Shown in pieces: positions 49,129-58,343 of a stretch of 64,000 nucleotides of DNA (the first letter of the stretch is position 1; every line of letters begins with the position of its first letter). Source of the stretch: FEN-1219 sp036563665 (GTDB lineage Bacteria > Pseudomonadota > Gammaproteobacteria > Steroidobacterales > Rariloculaceae); contig DATCLY010000039.1 of NCBI GenBank assembly GCA_036563665.1, forward strand, positions 31,043 to 95,042, written 5' to 3'. The position numbers and the translations under genes were made by a program. Under the pieces are notes generated by a model. The model was given only the letters and a program-made list of their open reading frames with translations, was not told the origin of the DNA and did no database searches.

Positions 49129-49314
49129 CGCGCGGCGGTCGCAGCGCGCCTCGCGCGCTCATCCGTCGTCTCGACCTGGTCGCTCATGTGAACCTCCTGC
49201 GTGGGCGTGGTCGATGGTAGGGAACGCCCTGGCGCCGTTCAAGGAGCGTCCAGGTAAGCTATGCTCGCTGAGGCGCAGGGGCGCCATGCCGGGAAGGGAG
49301 ACAGGAAAGCAGCG

Positions 49315-49530
49315 ATGGAGCACGAGGATTCACTGCGCGACACGCTCGGGCGCCTCGAGCGAGCGGAGCCCAAGCCGCAGCTGGGCGTCGGCCTCGTGGA
49401 CAGGAACCGGGTGCGTTTGACGAACTGGCAGCTGCGCGGCGACTGCCTGGTGGAGCGCTGGCCGAGCGGCGCCCCGCGCTACCTCATTCCGCTCCATCAG
49501 ATCGTCTTGATCGACCTCGCGGACACGTGA
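49315..49530 (+). CDS. Small hypothetical protein
   Basis: A 71-residue protein from ATG 49315 with AGGAAAG upstream. It is hydrophilic with a beta-strand-like C-terminus (YLIPLHQIVLIDLAD). No recognised domain, signal or membrane segment. It stands alone between the EthD and DUF922 genes. Confidence 0.5.
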   Translation: MEHEDSLRDTLGRLERAEPKPQLGVGLVDRNRVRLTNWQLRGDCLVERWPSGAPRYLIPLHQIVLIDLADT

Positions 49531-49627
49531 CCGGCCGCGTGCCGGCGCTTGTGCCCGGCCGGCGGATGGCGGATCTCGTGCTCACGGCGCTGCGTTGCGC
49601 CCCGCTCCGGCACCGTCCGACACCGCA

Positions 49628-50272
49628 TCACTCCCAACGCCCGCGCTCGAGGGCCGCCGCGATCCGTTCGCTCCACTCGCGTTGCCTGGCGGCGATGGTG
49701 CCTCCGCCGGTCTCGGCATCGTACTGTGCCTGCAGCGTCTCGAGCCGGGCTTCGATGTCCTCCCGCAGGGGATCCAGTCGGCGCAGCACGTCCTGCTCGA
49801 TGGCGCCGGCATAACGGCACGTGTAACGCACGTCGAGCAGCGAGCGCGTGCTGGCTTCGAACTCGAGCTTGTGCACCTGTGCGAGGTCGAAATGCCCCTG
49901 CTCGTGCGCGAGCAGGGCGTCGGTGGCGGCGTCCGGTCGGACCCAGGAGGACTCGGGGTGGAACACGGCGGCGCTCGCGATCTCCGTGATGCGGTATCCG
50001 CAGAGCCCGGCGCTGCGCTCGATGGCGTACCCATAGCCGAACTCGAGCGAGACCATGCTGCTCGCGGCGACTCGCCGCGACGCCGCGGGATCGACGGGAC
50101 CGCGGAAGTCGCTCCATGCGAGCTTGCGGTCGGGGCGCCACTCGATCTCCGTGCCGGACGGCTCGGCGCCGGTCTGCGCGGCGGCCACGCCGGCCGCGAG
50201 GAGCATGGCGGCGGCCGCCCACGGGCCGGCGCGCCGGCCGCGTTCGAGCGGCCTTCGGCAGGATCGCCTCAT
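49628..50272 (-). CDS. DUF922 zinc-protease-like exported protein
   Basis: A 214-residue protein. The signal ends GVAAAQ. RKLAWSDFRGPVD and the HEQGHFD motif near residue 122 (metal-binding HExxH-type) define DUF922, putative secreted zinc proteases. RYTCRYAGAIEQDVLRRLDPL follows in the C-terminal helix region. The start lies seven bases after the Hsp20 stop, so the two probably form an operon with a protein-quality-control theme. Confidence 0.85.
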   Translation of the reverse strand: MRRSCRRPLERGRRAGPWAAAAMLLAAGVAAAQTGAEPSGTEIEWRPDRKLAWSDFRGPVDPAASRRVAASSMVSLEFGYGYAIERSAGLCGYRITEIASAAVFHPESSWVRPDAATDALLAHEQGHFDLAQVHKLEFEASTRSLLDVRYTCRYAGAIEQDVLRRLDPLREDIEARLETLQAQYDAETGGGTIAARQREWSERIAAALERGRWE

Positions 50273-50279
50273 GGGGCTC

Positions 50280-50783
50280 TCAGCCTTCCTCGACCTGGAT
50301 CTTCTTCTTGGCGCTCGCCTTGGAGAGCTTCGGCAAGTGTACTCGCAGCAAGCCCCGCTTGTACGTGGCTTTCGCGGCCGTGTCGTCCACGTGCGCGGGC
50401 AGCCGGATCCGCCGCTCGAAGCGGCCGTACGCGCGCTCCGTGACGGTGAAGTCGGCGTGGCGCTCGCGCCGCTCGATCTTTTTCTCGCCGCGCACGACCA
50501 GCGCGTCGCCCTCCACGTCGATCTCGAAGTCTTCGGGCTCCATGCCGGGTGCTTCGAGGCAGACGTCCACGGCCTCGTCCGTTTCGCTCACCTCGGCCGC
50601 GAGGATGGCCCACGGCGAAGCTTCGCGCCGCAGCCGTGCCTCCGTCGGCGTCTCGTCGGGCAAGGCCGCAGGATGGAACCGCGTGAGCGCGGCGCCCGCC
50701 CGCTGCCACAGCTCGTGCCAGCCGGCCGCCACGGATTCCCAGGTGTCGAATAGCCCTCGCTTGATCTGCTCGAAGGGGTTCAT
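50280..50783 (-). CDS. Hsp20/alpha-crystallin small heat-shock protein
   Basis: A 167-residue protein from ATG 50781-50783 with AAGGAG upstream. Residues about 65-160 are the alpha-crystallin domain (EAVDVCLEAPGMEPEDFEIDVEGDALVVRGEKK; GRFERRIRLPAHVDDTAAKATYKRGLLRVHLPK). It binds unfolding proteins without ATP. Cytoplasmic location is expected, because no signal is seen. It is the first gene of the pair with DUF922. Confidence 0.92.
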   Translation of the reverse strand: MNPFEQIKRGLFDTWESVAAGWHELWQRAGAALTRFHPAALPDETPTEARLRREASPWAILAAEVSETDEAVDVCLEAPGMEPEDFEIDVEGDALVVRGEKKIERRERHADFTVTERAYGRFERRIRLPAHVDDTAAKATYKRGLLRVHLPKLSKASAKKKIQVEEG

Positions 50784-50880
50784 CGTCTCGCTCCTTGCGC
50801 TTCGCCGTCCCGCCAAGGTTAGCAAGGGCGGCTCGTGCAGGAGGCTTTTCCGGGCGCGATCCCTTCGCTCCGCGGAAGAG

Positions 50881-50898
50881 TCGCGGCTGGAAAGCCGC
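50881..50898 (-). repeat. REP-like 18-nt palindrome
   Basis: Read on the minus strand, this is GCGGCTTTCCAGCCGCGA, identical to 60317-60334 on the plus strand. GCGGCT and AGCCGC form a hairpin. It lies in the 231-bp gap between Hsp20 and the MATE gene, which otherwise shows no feature. Confidence 0.55.
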
Positions 50899-51014
50899 GC
50901 GTGCAGGCTTCTTCGCCGCCGGGCACGAGCGCTTGACGCGGCGGGCCGCAAGCGGCAAAGTGCGCGGCCCTTCGTTCGAGCCGCCCGAGGTGGTCGCGTT
51001 GCAGGCCGGATCCG

Positions 51015-52439
51015 ATGTGTGCCGTACGCTTCCACAGCGTTCCGACCTGGGCGGATCTGCGCGGCTTGTTGCAGCTCGCGGCTCCGATCGTCGTGATCCA
51101 GGTCGGCATCATGGCGATGGGCGTGGTCGACACGCTCATGGTCGGCCGCGTGTCCGCCGAAGCGCTCGCCGCGGTCGCGCTCGGTAACCTCTACACGTTC
51201 ATCTTCCAGGTCTTCGGGTTCGGCGTGCTCATGGCGCTCGACCCGATCGTGGCGCAGGCGCTGGGCGCCGGCGACCGGCTCGGCGTGGCCCGAGGGCTGC
51301 AACGCGGGCTCCTGCTGTCGCTCGTGCTCACCGTGCCCACGGCCGCGCTCATGGCCACGGTCGAGCCGGCGCTCGAGCTGGCCGGCCAGCCGCCGGAGGT
51401 GATTCCCGACGCGGCGGGCTACGTCTACCGCGTCATGCCGGCCGTCTGGCCGCTCTACGGCTTCGTCGTCTGCCGGCTGGTGCTCCAGGCGCACCGGCGC
51501 ACGGCGCCCGTCGTCGTGACGATCCTGCTCGCCAACGTGCTCAACGCCGCCCTGAACTACGTGTGGATCTTCGGCCACCTGGGCTTCCCCGCCATGGGCG
51601 TGCTCGGATCGGCCTGGGCCACGATGGTGAGCCGCTGGTTCATGCTCGCGGCGGTGCTCGGGCTCGGCTGGCCGCATCTGTCGCCGTACCTGCGCGAGCT
51701 CGCGCCGAATCTGTTCGACGTACGGCCGCTCGCGCGCATGCTCGCGCTCGGCGCTCCGATCGGCGCGCAGATGCTGCTCGAGATCGGCGCCTTCGGCACG
51801 GTGGCCATCCTCATGGGCCGGCTCGGCGTGGTGCCGGTGGCGGCGCACCAGGTGGCCATCAACCTCGCCTCGCTCACGTTCATGGTGCCGCTCGGTGTGT
51901 CGTCCGCCGCCGCGGTGATCGTGGGTCACGCGGTGGGTCGCGGCGACCCCGGCGCGGTGCGGCGCTCCACGTTCGCGGCGCTCCTCGTGGGGGCGGCCTT
52001 CATGTCCGTGACGGCCGCGCTGTTTCTCTCGCTGCCCGAGCCGCTCGCGCGGCTCTACACCAGCGAGGGGGCCGTCGTGGCGCTCGCGGCGTCGCTGCTG
52101 CCGATCGCGGGCGTGTTCCAGGTGTTCGACGGGCTGCAGGTGGTGGCGCTCGGCCTGCTGCGCGGTCTCGGCGATACGCGCGTGCCGATGCTGGTGAACA
52201 TGCTCGGGTACTGGATCGTGGGGCTGCCGCTGTCCGTGTGGCTCGGATTCGGGCTCGAGCTCGGAGCCGCCGGGCTCTGGTGGGGGCTGGTCGTGGCGCT
52301 GGCGGCCGTCGCAGGCGCGCTGCTGCTGCGGCTCGTTCACCGGGCGCGGCGAGAGCTTGCGCGCGTCGTCATCGACGAGCACGCCGAGCCGCCCGCGTCG
52401 GCCGCGCCGCCCGGCGCGCTCCGCCGCAAGGTCGGTTGA
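51015..52439 (+). CDS. MATE-family multidrug efflux transporter
   Basis: A 474-residue protein with about twelve membrane segments. LLQLAAPIVVIQVGIMAMGVVDTLMVGR near residues 18-45, ALDPIVAQALGAGDRLGVARGLQRG and GAPIGAQMLLEIGAFGTVAILMGRLGVVPVAAHQVAINLASL are the conserved MatE repeats of the NorM type. It should export cationic compounds in exchange for Na+ or H+. The C-terminal tail is hydrophilic. The glutaminyl cyclotransferase gene follows 134 bases later. Confidence 0.93.
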   Translation: MCAVRFHSVPTWADLRGLLQLAAPIVVIQVGIMAMGVVDTLMVGRVSAEALAAVALGNLYTFIFQVFGFGVLMALDPIVAQALGAGDRLGVARGLQRGLLLSLVLTVPTAALMATVEPALELAGQPPEVIPDAAGYVYRVMPAVWPLYGFVVCRLVLQAHRRTAPVVVTILLANVLNAALNYVWIFGHLGFPAMGVLGSAWATMVSRWFMLAAVLGLGWPHLSPYLRELAPNLFDVRPLARMLALGAPIGAQMLLEIGAFGTVAILMGRLGVVPVAAHQVAINLASLTFMVPLGVSSAAAVIVGHAVGRGDPGAVRRSTFAALLVGAAFMSVTAALFLSLPEPLARLYTSEGAVVALAASLLPIAGVFQVFDGLQVVALGLLRGLGDTRVPMLVNMLGYWIVGLPLSVWLGFGLELGAAGLWWGLVVALAAVAGALLLRLVHRARRELARVVIDEHAEPPASAAPPGALRRKVG

Positions 52440-52573
52440 CCGCGCCCACCGGTCCCGGGCTAAATGGGGCCCGCCTCGGGCGGGAAAGGTCGCGCCGGGA
52501 CGCCGTTTCCGCCTCGCGGGAAAAGTGGCGTCGCCGCCGCTTCGCCCGGTGCCCGATACCCGGAAGCCTGATC

Positions 52574-53362
52574 ATGCCGAGCTCGCGCAAAGCCCGCTGG
52601 TCGATCGCCGCCGCCGCCCTCGTGGCGGTGGGCGCCATGGCCGCGTGGGCGCAGCTCGGCGCCCGCGGGCCGAAGCTCTGGACGGCGAAGGTGGTGGCCG
52701 CGTATCCGCACGATCCGACCGCGTTCACCCAGGGGCTCGTCATCCACGAGGGCCGGCTGTACGAGAGCACGGGCCAGTACGGTGCCTCCTCGGTGCGCCT
52801 GGTCGATCTCGAGACCGGCAACGTGGAGAAGGGGCGCCGGCTCGGCCCCGGCTTCTTCGCCGAAGGGATCGCCATCCTGGGCGATCGGCTGTATCAGCTC
52901 ACCTGGCAGAACCGCGTGGCCATCGTGTACGACGTGGGCACGTTCGACGTGCTGGAGACGTTCCAGTACGAAGGCGAAGGGTGGGGGCTCACGCACGACG
53001 GCCGGCAGCTCATCATGAGCGACGGGTCGTCGGAGATCCGCTTTCTCGATCCGGCCACGTTCGAGGTCGAGCGCACGATCGTCGTGCGGGACGGGGACCT
53101 GCGCGTGGACCGGCTCAACGAGCTCGAGTACGTGGAAGGGGAGATCTGGGCGAACGTCTGGTACGACGATCGTATCGTGCGGATCTCGCCGGAGGACGGC
53201 CGGGTGCTCGGCTGGATCGACCTCTCGCACCTCTATCCGGCGTCGCGACGCCCGCGCGACGACGTGCTGAACGGCATCGCCTACGACGCTGCGGCCAAGC
53301 GCATCTTCGTCACCGGCAAGAACTGGCCGCGCCTGTTCGAGATCGAGCTCGCGCGCCGCTAG
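52574..53362 (+). CDS. Glutaminyl-peptide cyclotransferase (plant/bacterial type)
   Basis: A 262-residue protein with an N-terminal signal-anchor (SIAAAALVAVGAMAAW). AYPHDPTAFTQGLVIHEGRLYESTGQYGASSVRLVDLETGNV, FFAEGIAILGDRLYQLTW and LNELEYVEGEIWANVWYDDRIVRI are the propeller motifs of the Glu_cyclase_2 family, which convert N-terminal Gln to pyroglutamate. The protein is probably periplasmic. Its TAG stop forms a CTAG palindrome with the stop of the convergent Pcm gene. Confidence 0.92.
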   Translation: MPSSRKARWSIAAAALVAVGAMAAWAQLGARGPKLWTAKVVAAYPHDPTAFTQGLVIHEGRLYESTGQYGASSVRLVDLETGNVEKGRRLGPGFFAEGIAILGDRLYQLTWQNRVAIVYDVGTFDVLETFQYEGEGWGLTHDGRQLIMSDGSSEIRFLDPATFEVERTIVVRDGDLRVDRLNELEYVEGEIWANVWYDDRIVRISPEDGRVLGWIDLSHLYPASRRPRDDVLNGIAYDAAAKRIFVTGKNWPRLFEIELARR

Positions 53363-54141
53363 TCGTCGCGGGTGAACGGGACGAAGGCGACCGGGAGCAC
53401 GTCGGTGCGCTCGATCTCGCCGGTGGCGGTCTTGGTGAGGACCTGCAGCATCTGGCCCGCGCGCGACTCGCCGACCGGAATCACCAGGCGCCCGCCAGGG
53501 CGCAGCTGCTCGAGCAGCGGCGGCGGCACGTCCTCGGGCGCCGCCGTCACGACGATCGCATCGAACGGCGCGCGCTCGGGCCAGCCGGCGTAGCCGTCGC
53601 CGATCCGCACGGTCACGTTGTCGTAGCCGAGGCGCTCCAGCGTCTCGGCGGCGCGTCGGCCGAGCGGCTCGACGATCTCGATCGTGTAGACGTGCGCCGC
53701 GAGCTCGGCGAGCACGGCTGCCTGATAGCCCGATCCCGTCCCGATCTCGAGCACCACGGAGTCGGCGTCCACGGCGGCGAGGTCCGTCATGAGCGCCACG
53801 ATGTACGGCTGGGAAATCGTCTGGTCGTAGCCGATGGGCAGCGGTCGATTCGCGTAGGCGTAGGGGCGCAGCTCCTCGGGAACGAACTCGTGACGCGGCA
53901 CCCGGCGGATCGCGTCCAGCACGTCGGCGTCGAGCTGCGAGCGGCCGGTGAAACGCGCGGTCTCCAGCACGCCGCGCTCGATCTCGCGCACCAGCCGGTC
54001 GCGCTGAGCCGCGTAGTCGTCCTGCGCGCCGGCGGTGCCCGCGGCGAGCAAGGCGCCGAGCACCGGAACCAGGCTTCGCAGGCGAAGGCGCGTGGTCCGC
54101 AGCGCGCTCCAGCCGAACGGAACGGCAGGCATGAGCAACAT
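53359..54141 (-). CDS. pcm: Exported protein-L-isoaspartate O-methyltransferase
   Basis: A protein of about 260 residues. ATG 54139 and ATG 54132 are both possible; no ribosome site decides. The N-terminus contains a hydrophobic signal (LVPVLGALLAAGTAGAQDD), unlike cytosolic Pcm. VPRHEFVPEELRPYAYANRPLPIGYDQTISQPYIVALMTDL, VVLEIGTGSGYQAAVLAEL and IVVTAAPEDVPPPLLEQLRPGG are the SAM-binding and isoaspartate-site motifs. It repairs damaged Asp/Asn, probably for periplasmic proteins, which would need SAM outside the cytoplasm; this is unresolved. Stops overlap with the cyclotransferase gene. Confidence 0.88.
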   Translation of the reverse strand: MLLMPAVPFGWSALRTTRLRLRSLVPVLGALLAAGTAGAQDDYAAQRDRLVREIERGVLETARFTGRSQLDADVLDAIRRVPRHEFVPEELRPYAYANRPLPIGYDQTISQPYIVALMTDLAAVDADSVVLEIGTGSGYQAAVLAELAAHVYTIEIVEPLGRRAAETLERLGYDNVTVRIGDGYAGWPERAPFDAIVVTAAPEDVPPPLLEQLRPGGRLVIPVGESRAGQMLQVLTKTATGEIERTDVLPVAFVPFTRDD

Positions 54142-54216
54142 TGTAAGATACGAGGGCGCCGCGGACACGGACGAACGCGGCGCTCACGGGCTTGCCATCT
54201 CTGCGAACGGCGCACC

Positions 54217-54741
54217 GTGCAGGAAGGATTGACGGTCTACACGGTCGGTCACTCGACGCGGCCCATCGAAGACTTCGTGGCGCTGCTGCGAGAGTTCGAC
54301 GTCGCGCTCGTGGCGGACGTGCGCACGGTCCCGCAGTCCCGCCGCAATCCGCAGTTCGGCCAGGCCAGCCTGCGACGGGCGCTCGCCGCGGCGGGCATCG
54401 ACTATCGGCACCTCAAGAGGCTGGGAGGCCTGCGGCGGCCGCGGAAGGACTCGATCAACACGGCCTGGCGCAACGATGCGTTTCGCGGCTACGCCGATTA
54501 CATGCAGACACCGGAGTTCGCCGCGGCGCTCGCCGAGCTTTGCGACCTCGCGGCCGAGCGGCGCACGGCCGTGATGTGCGCCGAAGCCGTGCCGTGGCGC
54601 TGTCATCGGTCGCTGATCGGCGATGCGCTCCTGGTCCGCGGCGCGGACGTCGTGGACATCATCGGCCCCGGGCAGGCGAAGCCGCATGCGCTCACGCGCT
54701 TCGCGCGGGTGGACGGCGCCACGGTCACCTACCCGGCGTGA
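54217..54741 (+). CDS. DUF488 family protein
   Basis: A 174-residue protein. The start is uncertain: GTG 54217 is chosen, while TTG 54229 sits directly after AGGAAGGA. TVYTVGHSTRPIEDFVALLREFDVALVADVRTVPQSRRNPQFG is the DUF488 core, YRHLKRLGGLRRPR and MCAEAVPWRCHRSLIGDALLVRGADVVDI (with a conserved Cys-x-x-CH-type cluster) complete it. The function is unknown. Upstream, divergent transcription from the pcm gene leaves a short shared promoter region. Confidence 0.85.
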   Translation: MQEGLTVYTVGHSTRPIEDFVALLREFDVALVADVRTVPQSRRNPQFGQASLRRALAAAGIDYRHLKRLGGLRRPRKDSINTAWRNDAFRGYADYMQTPEFAAALAELCDLAAERRTAVMCAEAVPWRCHRSLIGDALLVRGADVVDIIGPGQAKPHALTRFARVDGATVTYPA

Positions 54742-54758
54742 TGCGGGACTGTCGTTCC

Positions 54759-54775
54759 GACGGCACGAGGCCGTC
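54759..54775 (+). terminator. Weak hairpin after DUF488
   Basis: GACGGC and GCCGTC form a 6-bp stem around a 5-base loop, followed by TCACAAATCTT. It may end the DUF488 transcript. The following 260 bases include an AT-rich stretch (near 54785-54840) likely to hold the promoter of the second TonB receptor; exact boxes are not convincing. Confidence 0.35.
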
Positions 54776-55036
54776 TCACAAATCTTGCAATCCCGAAATT
54801 CGTTGCTATCGCTCGCCGGGCTGAGATATTTTCAGTTGGCTCGGCGTTGCGTTTCGCCAACTCGCACGGGGAATGTCGTTCATGAGCTCGGCGAAGCCTG
54901 CTTCGTGCTTCTCGATGACATCGACCCGTGCCCGGCGTCCGGGCAGGAGCGGAGGCCCATGAGAAGAGTCACATAACGCTTCTGCGGGCCGAAGGTCCTC
55001 GGGGGGTAGTCACTTCGGACAGAGGGGGGTATCACG

Positions 55037-58000
55037 ATGAAGTCGAAGCAACTGCGGCTGCGCCGCGATCCGCTCGGCGGCGCCGTCGCGCTCGCGTGCG
55101 CATCGCTCGCCGCGCCCGTGCTCGTGCTCGCGCAGGACCGGCAGGCGCCGGAGGAGATCACCGTCACGGGCTCGCGCATCCAGCGCACGTCGGGGTTCAC
55201 CACCCCCGTGCCCGTGACGGCGGTGACGCCGCAAGAGCTGCGGTCGTACAAGCCGGGCACCACGATGGCGGACCAGCTCGATCAGCTGCCGCAATTTCAC
55301 CTGACGCAAAGCGCCCAACGGGGCGGGGGCGCGCTGTTCGGGTCGGCCGGTGGTAGCTATCTGGACCTGCGGGCGATGGGCCCGCAGCGCACCCTGATCC
55401 TGCTCGACGGCGCACGGCTCGCGCCCGCGGACCGCAACGGCAACGTCAACGTCGACAACATCCCGACCGCGCTGCTGCGCAACGTGGAGATCGTGACGGG
55501 CGGCGCATCGGCCGCGTACGGCGCCGACGCGCTCGCGGGCGTGACGAACTTCGTGCTGGACCGCGAGTACACCGGTCTCGACCTCCGGGTGGATGCAGGC
55601 ACCACCGACTTCGGCGACGGCGACAACTACTCGTTCTCGGTGGCCGGCGGCACCCAGATCGGGGAGCGTTGGCATTTCATCGGCTCGTTCGAGAACCAGC
55701 ACATCGATCAGATCCTGCGCAATCCGGAGGAGGTGGGCGACTGGTACCGGCGCTGGGGATTCGTGCAGAACCCGGATTGGCAAGGCCCAGGCGACTGGTC
55801 CGTGCCCCGCAACCTCAAGCTGCCCGACGTGCATTCCACCGTGCATTCGCCGTTCGGCCGCATCCAGGCGCCCGGCACGCCACTGCACGGCATGGTGTTC
55901 ACGATGGACGGCAAGGGCGTCCGCCCATTCGGCGCCGGCGCGGTGGTGAGCTCCGTCATTCCGCAGCCGAGCGGCGCGCCGCTGAGCTCGGGCTCCCAAT
56001 CCGGCTGGAGCGGCGTCGGCGAGAACGAGGCCGTGTGGGCGAATCGCGCATTCGAAGGCGGGCCGTACGGCGCGGAGGTGGACCGCGACAACGTGTTCGT
56101 CGGATTCACGTTCGATGCGAACGAGGATCTGCGGTTCTTCACCAACTTGCTGTGGGGCAAGACGCAGTCGAACAACCGGAATCAGCGCGGCATCCCGCAT
56201 TTCACCTCGCCCTGGCACGCGACCATTTTTCGCGAGAACGCTTTCCTGCCGGCGGAAGTGCGCCAGGCGATGTTCGACGCGAACATCACGCAGTTCACGC
56301 TGCAGAAACAGGGCACGCTGCTCGGCGTGGACGGCAACTGGAACGACCACGAGGAACGGCGCAACGAGTTCGAGACCTGGACGCTGCAGCTGGGCGTGGA
56401 CTATCAGCTCACGGACAACTGGCGCCTCCAGGCGCGCGTGCAGCGCGGCGCCACCGACAAGTACACGGCGGTGCTCAACGAGCTGCGCGTGGACCGCGAA
56501 TTCCTGGCGCTGGACGCGGTCTCGGTGGACGCCAACGGCAACGTGCTCGGCGACGAGCCCGGCGAGGACCCGTCGCTCGGCACCATCATCTGCAACGTCC
56601 AGCGGTTCAATCCCACGCCCGAGCAGCTCCTCGATGCCGTGGACGGTGACCCGACGGCCAATCCGCCGATCCCGCCGGTGCTCGTGCCGTCCGTGCAGGG
56701 CGACGACTCGCTGGGCGCCCCGGACGAGCTCGTGCCGATCCCGGGGCCCGTCGGCCCCGACGCCATCGACAACTGCGTGCCGATGAACGCGTTCGGCCAA
56801 GGCAACGTGTCGCCCGAGACGCAGGCGTACCTCACCTCGCCGAAGTGGGGCCTGTCGGCGGTGACGCAGGAGTTCGCGGAGATCCTTTTCAGCGGCGACA
56901 TCTGGCAGGGTTTCGGCCCGGGCGCGTTCTCGATGGCCGCCGGGCTCACGTATCGCGAGCAGTGGTTCTGGCAGCGCGGCTTCCCGCGGGACCTGATGCG
57001 TTACGGCCCGCCGCAGAACGCTCCGCAGATCGGCATCCGGGGCATCCCGCCGGGCTTCACGGGCGGGAGCGCGAACCTCCACGAGTTCTCGACGGTGCCC
57101 GCCATCTACGGCGGCTACGACGTGTGGGAGAGCTTCGCGGAGTTCAACCTGCCGTTGTGGGAATCCGGTCCGCGGCGGCTCGAGCTCGACCTGGCGGGCC
57201 GCTACTCCGACTACTCGACCAGCGGCGGCATCAACTCCTGGAAGGCCGGCATCAACTTCCAGCTGGCCGACTCGCTGCGGTTCCGGGCCACGCGGTCGCG
57301 CGACGTGCGTGAGCCCACGTTCTCGGAGCGGTTCGACCTGCAAGGCGGCGGCGGCTCCGTGGAGGATCCGCAGAACGCCAACCAGGAGGTCGAGATCACG
57401 ATCACCACCGGCGGCAATCCGGACTTGAAGCCCGAGGAAGCGGACACGGTGACCGCCGGGTTCGTCTTCGAGCCGAGGGCGGTGGAGGGGTTGCAGTTCT
57501 CGGTGGACTGGTACGAGATCGATCTGCGCGACGCGGTCGGTCAGCTCGGCGCGAATCCCGGCCTCGCGGCGCAGGCGATCGTGAACAACTGCGAGGCGGG
57601 CGTGCAGGAGCATTGCGCGCTCATTCGTCGCGATCCCGTCACAAACGCCATCACCAACGTGCGCAGCGTGTTCCTGAACGTCGATCGCGCGAAGGTGAGG
57701 GGCATCGACTACGAGGTGCTGTTCAACACCGAGCCGAACTGGTTCCGCAACCAGAGCGAGTCGCTGAGCTTCAGGCTGCTGGCCGGGCGTCTCCTCGAGG
57801 ACAGCCTCACGTCGGGAACGGCCACCGGCAACCCGGTGACGACCGACAATGCGGGTCAGTACTACGAGCCCGACCTCGAGGTGCTCGCCACGGTGCGTTA
57901 TCAGGTCGGCGCTTTCGGCGTCAACCTGCAGCAGCGCTATCTCTCGGACTCCGTGCTGAACGTGAACTGGGTGCAGTGGGAGCCGGGCATTCAGCTCGCG

Positions 58001-58258
58001 AACCCGAACACCATCACGGTGGACGACAACACGGTGGAATCGCAGTCGATCACGGACCTCACCTTCTTCTACGACGCCGGGGTGAACCGCGACGCACAGT
58101 GGCGTGTCGCGTTGGCGATCACGAACCTGTTCGACTCGGATCCTCCCGTGGTGGCGGATTTCGGCCAGCGGTTCAGCGCGCAGGCCGCGGTGATCGCGCC
58201 CAACAACTTCGACGTTTACGGGCGGCGGTACCTGCTGAGCTTCGACTACCGGTTCTAG
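55037..58258 (+). CDS. TonB-dependent receptor, second
   Basis: A 1073-residue protein; ATG 55037 follows GAGGGGGGTATCACG. The signal ends LVLAQ. The plug includes PEEITVTGSRIQRTSGF, DLRAMGPQRTLILLDG and VTGGASAAYGADALAGVTNFVL; the barrel begins near residue 175 and ends FDVYGRRYLLSFDYRF with the terminal Phe. It is a paralogue of 2966-5917, with similar plug motifs, but longer. No secreted partner overlaps its stop. Substrate unknown. A methyltransferase gene follows. Confidence 0.93.
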   Translation: MKSKQLRLRRDPLGGAVALACASLAAPVLVLAQDRQAPEEITVTGSRIQRTSGFTTPVPVTAVTPQELRSYKPGTTMADQLDQLPQFHLTQSAQRGGGALFGSAGGSYLDLRAMGPQRTLILLDGARLAPADRNGNVNVDNIPTALLRNVEIVTGGASAAYGADALAGVTNFVLDREYTGLDLRVDAGTTDFGDGDNYSFSVAGGTQIGERWHFIGSFENQHIDQILRNPEEVGDWYRRWGFVQNPDWQGPGDWSVPRNLKLPDVHSTVHSPFGRIQAPGTPLHGMVFTMDGKGVRPFGAGAVVSSVIPQPSGAPLSSGSQSGWSGVGENEAVWANRAFEGGPYGAEVDRDNVFVGFTFDANEDLRFFTNLLWGKTQSNNRNQRGIPHFTSPWHATIFRENAFLPAEVRQAMFDANITQFTLQKQGTLLGVDGNWNDHEERRNEFETWTLQLGVDYQLTDNWRLQARVQRGATDKYTAVLNELRVDREFLALDAVSVDANGNVLGDEPGEDPSLGTIICNVQRFNPTPEQLLDAVDGDPTANPPIPPVLVPSVQGDDSLGAPDELVPIPGPVGPDAIDNCVPMNAFGQGNVSPETQAYLTSPKWGLSAVTQEFAEILFSGDIWQGFGPGAFSMAAGLTYREQWFWQRGFPRDLMRYGPPQNAPQIGIRGIPPGFTGGSANLHEFSTVPAIYGGYDVWESFAEFNLPLWESGPRRLELDLAGRYSDYSTSGGINSWKAGINFQLADSLRFRATRSRDVREPTFSERFDLQGGGGSVEDPQNANQEVEITITTGGNPDLKPEEADTVTAGFVFEPRAVEGLQFSVDWYEIDLRDAVGQLGANPGLAAQAIVNNCEAGVQEHCALIRRDPVTNAITNVRSVFLNVDRAKVRGIDYEVLFNTEPNWFRNQSESLSFRLLAGRLLEDSLTSGTATGNPVTTDNAGQYYEPDLEVLATVRYQVGAFGVNLQQRYLSDSVLNVNWVQWEPGIQLANPNTITVDDNTVESQSITDLTFFYDAGVNRDAQWRVALAITNLFDSDPPVVADFGQRFSAQAAVIAPNNFDVYGRRYLLSFDYRF

Positions 58259-58269
58259 CGCGCTCGGAC

Positions 58270-58289
58270 GCGGGACAGGGACGTCCCGC
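58270..58289 (+). terminator. Hairpin after the second TonB receptor
   Basis: GCGGGAC and GTCCCGC form a perfect 7-bp stem with a 6-base loop, 12 bases after the receptor stop. There is no T-run, so termination is likely but not proven. Confidence 0.45.
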
Positions 58290-58343
58290 GGGTCGCCGGC
58301 CGGTGCGGGCCGCCGTATACTGCGCCCTCACGGACGGGCCGCC

